A stretch of DNA of 64,000 bases, from assembly GCA_030248135.1 (NCBI GenBank), contig JASANC010001743.1:1-64000 (forward strand). The letters run 5' to 3'. Positions within the stretch are counted from its first letter, which is position 1; every line of letters begins with the position of its first letter. The notes below the pieces were generated by a model. That model was not told where the DNA came from. It saw only the letters and a program-made list of their open reading frames with translations, and searched no databases. Position numbers and translations under genes: made by a program. Of the stretch, positions 55,640 to 64,000 are shown in pieces. Source of the DNA: Theristus sp. LFF4_11 (lineage: Eukaryota > Nematoda > Chromadorea > Monhysterida > Xyalidae).

Positions 55640-58600
55640 TGATTTCGTCCGTTATCAATCACCAAAAAAGTTTGTTTTTTCGACTCGAAATTAAGAAAAA
55701 ACATAAAAAAAAACCAACCTGCGCCACCGCCTGGGTGTTCGGAAATCGATCGAACAACTGTCGCGGGATTGGAATCGTTTTGGCGTGTGGAGTTCAGTTT
55801 GTGAGTGGTGATGACGACATGCTGCGGCTGGTGCATCACTTGTGTCATTTCGCAATTTTTTTTGGATTTGTCAACAAACCGAACGATTATTGTATTGAAA
55901 TTCTATTTCCATTTTCGTTCAGTTGTTGGGTCCAACAAAAAATAGTTTTTTATGAATAAATTTTTTTGCGATTCACATTTTGCCACAACGTTTTCTTGTT
56001 CGAATTGCATTTTTCCAATACTGATGGATTGGATAGCTGAATAATAATCTCACGTCAAAAATCTGAAATGACGACAAAAATTGAAGTTGGGCATGCTGTT
56101 GTTATCGAAGAAATCTAAAAACGTGCACTTGCAAGTTGCTTGCACATTTTCGGAACTACATGCTGTTCATACAGTTTTATCGGAGTTTCCTGCTTTTTCG
56201 CGAAATAAAATGGAATGGATGGATGCAACACGTCAACATCTGCCTGGTTGGTGATCATTTGTGCAGAAAAAGTAACAAAATCAAAATCAAACACCGTTTT
56301 GCATTTGCAATGGGGGCGAGGCGAAACGAGACGGGGCAAGCAAACTTAACAAGATAGAAAAGCGAAAGCGAAACTGCAATATAGCCCGCTCACTCCAGTC
56401 CACACTGGAAGATGCCAAAAATAGTGCTGGTCTGATTTGTTGCAAAGTGTCAAATCAACTGTTTGCGAACCAAACAAATACGGGCTTTTTGGTAGCCCAA
56501 AAATGAAGAACGGAGAAGCCTTTGCAAATCTTATCTGGATTTTCAAACGTTCAGAGCCTCAGTGGTTAACCTCAAAATAGTGGAACAAACAAAACAGATA
56601 GATACAGAAGAACGCGAAAAACTGAAACACGGTGATACAAAATGTCAAAAGTTCTGGATAAGAAAACGTCAAGTCCTACTTAGCACGTTGCACGCAATCC
56701 GTGTGCGCTGTGCGCGCGTGGTTTTTCGTCAGTTTATGTTTAGCAACGTTATTACAGCAACTGAAACTGAAAAACAAAAGGATAGGCTCAATTGCTGCAA
56801 CATACCACGTACAATCCGGGAAAAAATAAAACGATCTGTACTGTTCAGTGTCCTAGTGGTGTTTCTGTCTGTCGTTTTTTCACAATAAAATAATACGTCC
56901 TCCGAATCAAGCAAAGAGTTCTACGGTGAATCCAAGAAGAATGAATGAAGAAATCCAACCAAAAACCAAGCGTTACGTTAGATAGAAGTATTTTTCGGAG
57001 GGGGGGGGGCTTCTTGGGGCGCGGGCGGGGGCGGGCGGGGTCATTTTGGAGGACCTACCTTTGTGGATTCAAAAAACCCAGGTCGTGTTTCTCGTTCCAA
57101 ATAATTTTTCTGTGTTCCATAGTACTTTCTTGAATACTTCAGAGAAAGAAAACGCACCGGTTCATGTTGTTGTTGATGGACAACGCCGCGCTTCTTCGAG
57201 ACGACAAATTGGCAACAGCCAAGAGTTGACAATAGGGTTGTTAAAAAAACAACAAAAATCGTCATTTTTGTTTTTTTAAATTTTTTAATTTCAAAAATCA
57301 AAGTTGTGCTGAATCAAAGAGGTAATTGCTAAAATTTTGACCCCCAAACCGCCTTGAAATTCGATCAATTCTTCTGATGATGTCGCGACGACACGACACG
57401 AAGCAGCAACCAGACAACGTAGCGCTTGCAATCGGAGCAGCTCGGACGCTCTGCGAGGCGAATCGTCAACTTATCTGCATCGGAAATGGTAAGCCAAGCT
57501 TTGAGACGCTCAAAAACTTCACCGCAGAAGTTTTGAAGCCTAAAATCTGTCGGTAAAACGGTCCAAAATCGACTGCTGACGGCTTTACGAGGTAATATCA
57601 AAGAAAATTTTTGTTGAACTTTCGAAAAATTGTGCCAAAATTGAATTGAGGTTTTATTTCAAAGCATATTAGAGAAAAAATTTCGAATTTAAAAAAAAAC
57701 GGCGATTTTGTTTTTTTAATCATTTTAAAAAATTGGTTTTTGTTTGACAACCCTAGATGCAACCTACCAGTGTCCAGTACGCAAGATTTGGAGATTCCCA
57801 TGGAGAAATTGTGATTTTCTCAAAATGATCGATTCTGCGCGACTACGAAAACTAATAATGCACAAAAATTACACAAATCGGTCGATCGAGAAGTGAAACG
57901 TTCAGTTTGTTTTTAACCTTGGTTTTTTTCTTCTATGTTTCATTCAAAACAATTCAACGAAAAACGAAAAACGTTGCGTGCACAACGAAAAAAACGGTTG
58001 GGGCTGACAAAACTGCTGAGAAAGGAAATCGGAGAATTCCATCCAAAAGCTGAATAGTTTTTTTTCTGCTTCAAATTCTGTCCAGTTGCCAGCAGAGTCA
58101 AACATACAAAATTACAAATAAAATACCTCAACACTGACCTATCTGTGGAATAATGAACACGTTCAATTTCAAAATTTCCAACAATTTCAAAGCCGAACCG
58201 TATAAGTGTTTAATGGTGGGTGGACTCGATTACAACACCACTCCACAAAACACCCATCTATGACGTCAGTGGACTATCGTGAAACAAACAAGAATACCAA
58301 TGCGAGCAACCTTTTTATGACACACATAAAAAGGACCATACACGTGTTCAGCGATTTGTTTCGCCGCGATGAAATCGCTGTCGGCGAAAAACTGATGCAC
58401 AGCATTGGTGTCAAAGGCATGCCAAAGATTTTACAGCCATAGTGCAGTACTGCTGATGCCAACAATCATTTTTTTGCCACCAGAAATATTTGTCGCGGCG
58501 ACCAATCGCTGAACATGTGAATGGGGGCCTTCTAACACATTTTCCAAGCCTATTCACCATTCAGCGACTTGTCGTCTATCATAAATGATAAAAATTGAAT

Positions 58601-58640
58601 GCAAATCGGTAAAATGATAGCAGCGGACTGCAAAGCGAGC
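55640..58640. other. Gene-poor stretch with repeats
   Basis: Apart from the element at 57233-57755 and a nine-G tract followed by GGGGCGCGGGCGGG near 57000-57040, nothing is recognisable. If the exon at 58649-58743 belongs to EFA6, this is intron. Confidence 0.45.
57233..57755. mobile_element. 523-bp element with AGGGTTGT ends
   Basis: Ends TAGGGTTGTTAAAAAAAC and TTTTTGTTTGACAACCCTA are inverted. No clean target duplication is seen (GTTGACAA against GATGCAAC). The interior has a small minus-strand frame at 57365-57600 that I do not recognise. A decayed relative ends at about 5010. Confidence 0.6.
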
Positions 58641-58648
58641 AAGCTTAC

Positions 58649-58743
58649 CGCCTGAATTTCTCCATACATGCGATTAAAATCGCCCGCCTTGTCGTTGTAA
58701 CTTATGCGAAGCTGCTGGAAAATGTGACTTGGGGATCTGCATT
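58649..58743 (-). CDS. Unassigned coding exon
   Basis: Acceptor GTTGTTGTTGCAG before 58743 and donor CAGGCG/GTAAGC after 58649, both good. The frame reads CRSPSHIFQQLRISYNDKAG and then DFNRMYGEIQA. The exon is 95 nt, entering in phase 1 and leaving in phase 0. It cannot join directly to 55627 (which needs phase 1), so another exon or another gene is involved. I do not recognise the family. Confidence 0.45.
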
Positions 58744-60370
58744 CTGCAACAACAACTCCGAAAACTAAACGCTTCGTCATAAACTTAGCCTGTGATGCTG
58801 ATCTAACAGCTGTGTGTGCCGTGGTGAGTTGAATGTGAGGTGAATAAAGTTTCTGAACCTCGGTTGAAGAATAAAATGAGCAAAAATACTTCATAAAAAC
58901 TATAGCTGCAGTGTGTAAGTGTGTGTAGGCTCAATAATTTGAACCGATTCAATGAACCAGAATCGAGTTTTTTTCTGACAGGTTTGAAACAAAAAATGCT
59001 GCGACAAATTGCCGCACGCAAAACAGAATCGATTGCAATGAACAACTGGGGGAGCAAAACCGCAATGAAGCGCGCACGTGTGCTTTCAAAAAGAGAACTG
59101 GAAGGAAATGGGACGACAGCTTAGGTACAGCCGTTTTCTCTCCTCAAATTGAAAAGAGAAAATGAAAGCTTCTTCTAGTTTACGAGACAGCTGACACGGC
59201 GTATCTAAAAACAGAAAAACGAACGGACCAAACACGCGCAAACCTAAAAAAACATGTGAGCGAAGAAATAATATGGATTGGAACGGCAATTTTTTCGCGT
59301 GGATGGAAAAACTGGGCCATTCACTCAGAAAGGATGCCTATGGGAATATAAAAGAAAATTTCTGTTTTGGATGTGTTTTGGATTGATCATTTTAGCTAAA
59401 ATAGTGACAGAAAAGAGAACTGATATGACACTTTAGGTCATCATTTTTTCGCGCCTATCTTACAATTCAGAAGTACGCGCCTACTACGTGGAGTGCCATA
59501 AATTATCGCTGAACAAGTAACCCTGTATATTTTTGATGCCATTGGTACGTTCTTTTTTTTCACTTTCTCAACTGAGATCGAGAAATAGGCACTGCAACGA
59601 TGCAAGGATCTGATAATAAAACGTTAATGACCGTTTATGTTGGTGGAAATGCGGGTCAGAAACAAAAAAAACTTGTGCGGAATTACTGAGACAAATTGCC
59701 ATATAAACTTCGAGAATCGAGCAAGGCAGAGCCCGAAAAAGCTGACATCACACAAAAATACTGCTGCACTGAAAAACGAGTTGAAAAACCGTGTTTACAA
59801 GTTTACAAAGTAAAATAGCCACCGGACTCGGTTATGCATTACCAAGGATTTTTTTACATTTTTTTCTGTTCCAGATTCTGTACCAGTGCTTGCTGCCGAA
59901 ACGACTGTTTTGCTAAAATAACAGCAAACAGGCCGTTTAGTGTTGTTTTTGGCCAAGCGATTGGATTTGATTTTTTGCTGCGTTTTTCTTGTTCTTCATG
60001 TTGGTTAGTGTGTGTGGTATTACGATTTACGAAATCACCAAAAGGAGGTTTTTATTGTAGTTGAGGTTTCAGAGAATATAAACCAATTTTTTACTGATTC
60101 AATTAAATAAGACTGAGTTGAGCTGAGCTTACGCGCAGCAAATTTCGAAAAAAAGAAAAATGGGTGATGCCAAAGCCGAATAAAGACACCGGAAATCATA
60201 AAAGCTACATCACTGCACTGATTCAAGGCGAACGCCGCACAAAGAAAACAAACCCAGTCAGAAACACAATGTAAAGCAGAAACGCGGAGGATATAATTTT
60301 TGTCTCCAGCAAAGCCCCAGTCGATTTAAATTTTTGCGATAAACCAGCAAGATCAGTGACTCCTCTACTC

Positions 60371-60452
60371 ACATTAATGAAGCAGTATTTTGTGACGCGT
60401 AGCTGTGTTAAGACACATAGCTATACGTCACTAAGTACTACTTCATGAATGC
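60371..60452. repeat. Hairpin repeat, ATTCATGAAGCAGTATTT family, copy 4
   Basis: CATTAATGAAGCAGTATTTT at the left and AGTACTACTTCATGAATGC at the right. The centre GTAGCTGTGTTAAGACACAT continues into TAGCTATACGTCAC. This is the best-preserved full-length hairpin of the family. Confidence 0.75.
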
Positions 60453-61711
60453 CGCTTCCGACTCTCAGGTGCTCTTTGGCTCTGGTAGAGACAGACAGGA
60501 AAAAGGAGCCGAAAACAAGTACAACTCGACTGCCAAAAAAATCTGATGACAAAATTACACAGCAACCAAACACAAAATACATCCACGAAGGACCAACCCA
60601 CCCATACGCGTGCAACAACAACACACGATAAACAACCGACATCAAAAACAATATTAACCCTCCTGATGATAAATTTATTTTAGTTTATTTCTGCCAGCCA
60701 CGAAAATCCACGAATAAAATGCGCACAGAACAGAATCTGGGGAATTTGTGTTGTTGGTCTAAAATACACTGAATTAATTCAGTTCAGTTTCTGGCATTGT
60801 CAGCAGACCAGCTAGCGCTTGCTAAACAACGAACAGCAAACTGAAAAGCGGCGGTTCAGCCAAAATCTATACAACAATGAAGCAAAAGCTAAAATGGCAG
60901 CTAGCTGGTCTTGTGGCCGACAATCAGAAGATGGCATTTGTGTTCACGATACAACTCATTGGCATGCGCCGATCACTGTGCTGGGTCCAATTTTGCTCAT
61001 GTCTGCGTATTTTCTTTGCGCCAAATGAAAGTAATAAAAAATAATAAAACACTCCGACTAGAAAATGGAACACAACGCGAAAAGAATGCCAGTAACATAG
61101 TGAAAAAAAACACACACACACACGCGAGCGCTGGTACAGCGACTGGCTTTTGGTTGAGGCTCAGTAAACCGACCAAGGAAAATAATCTGTGTGTTCCGTT
61201 CCAGTGGAAATTTCAAACCGAGCTATGCAGAGCATGTCAAAAACGGATCAATAAAAATATCGAAACATCACAATGCGCCGACACAGGAGAGGCCGCACTA
61301 AAACAACTGAATGATGCAAATGCGTGCTTGCTTTGTGAATTGTTACGGGTGTTGAGAGTTGAGACAGCCAAACGGCAACAACAAAAAATGTTTGCTTCTG
61401 AAAGCTTTCACAAGAAGATATCGATTTTTCAGCTATATTTTAATGCAAGTTCAGTATTTTAACTGAGCCATCGGGGCTGCCAACGCGCGTTTCTCATGTT
61501 GAAACACTGATGACGCAGCGCGATTTCGGTGGTCGTTTTTTCACGCCGCTCTAAGGATGAATCAAAAACTTACCGCAATACTGTAAAGCCAGCACAAATT
61601 GAGATTTGCTGACAACTCAGGTTTCCGAAGTACTTTTAAATAAAAAGCTTGGCTTCCGAACTCGGAATGCGTTGCGCTTCACACACAGAAATGTGTACGT
61701 TGTACAGTATG

Positions 61712-61975
61712 GCCGAATAAAAAAAGGCAGCCCGTCAAGGCGGGATCAGTCGCAGACTAGGAGTTGTCTTTTTCAAAAATGCCAACATAACTCCTAATCA
61801 TGTGTTCAAGGGAGCAAGAATGAACATAATAGCACGAAGAATCCATTAGTCTGAAAAAACACGTCAAATGTGGCACACATGTTGGTTTCTGAACTTCTAT
61901 TTTCTTTCATTCAAATTTCGCGCGCTCCTTGCACCCTGAAAAAACTGCCATGTTTACTCGGTCATTCCGTAACAA
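61712..61975 (-). mobile_element. GGCCGA-ended repeat (about 260 bp), copy 1
   Basis: Reverse-orientation copy of 63621-63880. It has GGCCGAATAAAAAAAGGCAG at the left and TTTACTCGGTCATTC at the right, with GACTAGGAGTTGTC, ATCCATTAGTCTGA and CGCGCTCCTTGCACCCTGAA inside. The two copies align along their whole length. Confidence 0.75.
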
Positions 61976-63507
61976 CAATATGTGTGAAGGGGGTAGCTTT
62001 GAAGTTATACGGTGTTTGTGTCGTGTCGCGTGTGTTTTTTAACGCATCAAGTGGACAAATCACTAATTTTTCACGTTGAAAAAAGTGCAAATGTTCATGT
62101 AAATATTGGTGCAAATCTTTTTCTTGCGTGTTGAACGATCAAGTCAAGAGCAAGCTCTTTCGGACAAAATGATGTCCTAGTCCAAAAAAACCTTTGTTGT
62201 TCAGTTTGGCTTCTGTGTCTGCTGTGGCATTCAGGGTATCGAGCCATGCCGACGGTTGGATAGGCACTTAATCGCAGAGAAAATTCGATGGGCGCCCTGG
62301 TCGACAGCGTTCTGTACGCATTTCTGGGTTAGCCCTGGCGAAAAACATCGCCTAAAATCACCATTCGTTCGTTCGTTTGTTCGTACACACACAAATGTAA
62401 TTTTAATCGTTCGGAAATTGTTTGAAAAGTGAACTTTTTTTCAGATGCAAAAACGAGAAGGCAGCTTCGGGTTCGAAATTATCGTGACGAGTTCGTTGGT
62501 TGTTTTTTCAAATTAAAAATGGCATCGCAACGTCACGCAAACAAGTTTTTTAAAGGTTTCCAGCCAATTCACCGCGGGAACCAAACGCAGTTCCCCATAA
62601 ACGTGCGACAGTAAAAACCGCTGCTGCAGGTTCTGTATCTGTCTGTGATCATGGCGCAGTTGATGCGCGGATTTTTTTTTCGTTTTTTTCAAAATGTCAC
62701 CGGAAATTGAAAAAGCGAACATATTTTTACGCCGATAAACGTGTTTGAATGAAAAAACATACACTCTTGACATTTTTATCATGAGACCGGTTGATTCAAG
62801 CGCTTATCTCTGTTTTCTTTGACCATTGAATCAGATCGGGTTGTCTTTTATCGTCGACGGTTTTTCTGCCATTTTTTTGAACACAACCAAGCAACATCAA
62901 ATAATAGGTTTTTCAAATCCCCAAGCAGAACTATTGCTTGGTGTATTGGGTCTTCTTGACACGATCTGGCTGTGAATTGTTGACGTGCAAAGGCTAACAA
63001 TCTGATCGCGCGCCTGTTTGAAGTCGGCCCATTGCGAAAGAAAAAAACTGTCTGTGGAACGTATAAAAGCGTCGTTATCTGGCTCGAATCAAATCGTTAT
63101 TCGAGAACCGAGTTTTTTGTTTGTGAAAAAAATAATGCAAATGTTATCTGTCGGTCGGTGTTTTTTCGTTTGTTCTGCTCCGTTATTCCAAACAGTGGAA
63201 TCAAAATCCAACAGAGATCCAGTAGTGGTGTTTGATGTCATGAACTGATGAACGTGCTTTCTGTATTCGTTACTCAAGTTTTAATTTTTTTTAATATTTT
63301 CTTACCAATGGCTTGTTGATTGATTTGCCAGTTTCAGTTTGTTTCTGTCAATGATATCCTAAACTCTACCCTCATACCTCCTCCTTTCCTGGTTTCTCAT
63401 TCCATTCGAAAATTCCTCCTTGAATTTTCAAAATGTTTTATGTTCTGTACAGTTTTTTGTTGAGGTTGACAACCCAGGAAGCTCTGCAGTGTATAATTAT
63501 TACGGTA

Positions 63508-63525
63508 TACAGGGTGGCGCATAAG
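63508..63525 (+). mobile_element. Mariner-like terminal-repeat relic
   Basis: TACAGGGTGGCGCATAAG, exact reverse complement of 23594-23611. TA plus ACAGGGTG fits a mariner-type end. The element body is not recognisable. Confidence 0.45.
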
Positions 63526-63593
63526 TAGTGAACCACGTTTATTTTGCAATTTTGTGATGTTTCACGGCTAATATAATTTTTTATTTTGGTCAT

Positions 63594-64000
63594 GAGACTC
63601 AATGCGCGCATAGATACGGAATGGCCGAGTAAACATGACAGCTTTTTTCAGGGTGCAAGGAGAGCGCGAAATTTGAATGAAAATAAAAAGACGTTCAGAA
63701 AAACCCATATTGTGTGCCAAATTTGACGCGTTTTTTAGACTAATGGATTCTTCGTGCTATACTGTTCTTTTTTTTGCTTTGCACACATGATTGTGATATA
63801 TGTTGGCAGTTTTGAAAAAGACAACTCCTAGTCTGCTACTGATTCCGCCTTGATAGACTGCCTTAATCATTCGGCCATACTTGTAACCTGTAGGTAAACA
63901 GTTTCATGCATGATGCGGGAATTCAAAATTGGCAAAGTGATCCGAATCCCCTAAATAGGGCCGAGTTACTTAGGCAATTTGAAATGCCATATAAAGATTG
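63594..64000 (+). mobile_element. Composite: GACTCAATGCG element interrupted by GGCCGA repeat
   Basis: GACTCAATGCGCGCATAGAT at 63597 begins a GACTCAATGCG-family copy. At about 63621 the 260-bp GGCCGA repeat (to about 63880) intervenes. The first family then resumes with CATGATGCGGGAATTCAAAA and reaches the window end. This looks like a nested insertion, cut by the edge. Confidence 0.65.

Larger units (their letters stand above)
58800..64000. other. Right flank, repeats and no supported gene
   Basis: Open frames at 60911-61462 (plus; ends with two CxxC pairs in TELCRACQK and NACLLCELL), 62429-62614 (plus) and 62513-62782 (minus) have some coding character but no domain or proven splice sites. 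Repeats found here are listed separately. CA-rich simple sequence is near 61110. Confidence 0.45.

Noticed and set aside
62215..62360. Structured RNA or SINE near the GGTATCGAGCC region
   Set aside because: GC-richer than its surroundings, but no polymerase III boxes, tail or target duplication could be found.
1..64000. Bacterial-type features (operons, ribosome binding sites, phage or plasmid systems)
   Set aside because: Intron-rich metazoan genes throughout; no prokaryotic gene organisation anywhere in the window.

Overview
This is a eukaryotic, most likely nematode, genomic window. The genes are split by many introns whose acceptors are mostly TTTCAG or TTTCCAG. Exons are GC-richer than the AT-rich introns and spacers. 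The gene content fits a nematode: an astacin metalloprotease with two ShK domains, and a tandem array of globins starting Met-Gly-Asn. The species cannot be named from the sequence, and another ecdysozoan is not excluded.

Layout. (1) 1.2-9.8 kb, minus strand: three globin-like genes in tandem, each with three exons and an N-myristoylation-type start. The first two lie in a direct duplication of about 2.6 kb (1171-3788 and 5014-7603). The third (8258-9808) is an older paralogue with the same intron positions and the same 194-nt middle exon. (2) 9.8-16.5 kb: no gene recognised, but several palindromic mobile-element copies. (3) 16.5-21.0 kb, plus strand: a ten-exon secreted astacin of about 523 residues with signal sequence, propeptide, catalytic domain and two ShK domains. 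(4) 23.0-36.0 kb, plus strand: a gene of about 22 exons for a TPR protein resembling SKI3/TTC37 (SKIC3), the scaffold of the Ski complex in cytoplasmic mRNA decay. (5) 37.1-51.3 kb, minus strand: EFA6/PSD, an Arf6 exchange factor, with Sec7 domain, PH domain, coiled coil and disordered tail; candidate 5' exons run to about 55.6 kb. (6) 55.6-64 kb: mostly repeats, with one good unassigned minus-strand exon at 58.6-58.7 kb.

The genes have unrelated jobs (haem/gas binding, extracellular proteolysis, RNA decay, membrane and Arf signalling) and do not form a pathway. The most distinctive content is the mobile-element load in introns and spacers. It includes two 1170-bp hAT-like elements with perfect 8-bp target duplications, one of them nested in a tRNA-derived SINE. 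There is also a 62-bp hAT-like element, TA-flanked MITEs, a 1.24-kb foldback element, several dispersed hairpin families, a 31-bp satellite-like array and many long C/G homopolymers.

I did not find a convincing wholly new biological system. The best leads are the acylated globin array, an alternative EFA6 exon that would remove the start of the Sec7 domain, and the nested transposon structures. All exon boundaries were read by eye from splice consensus and reading phase.
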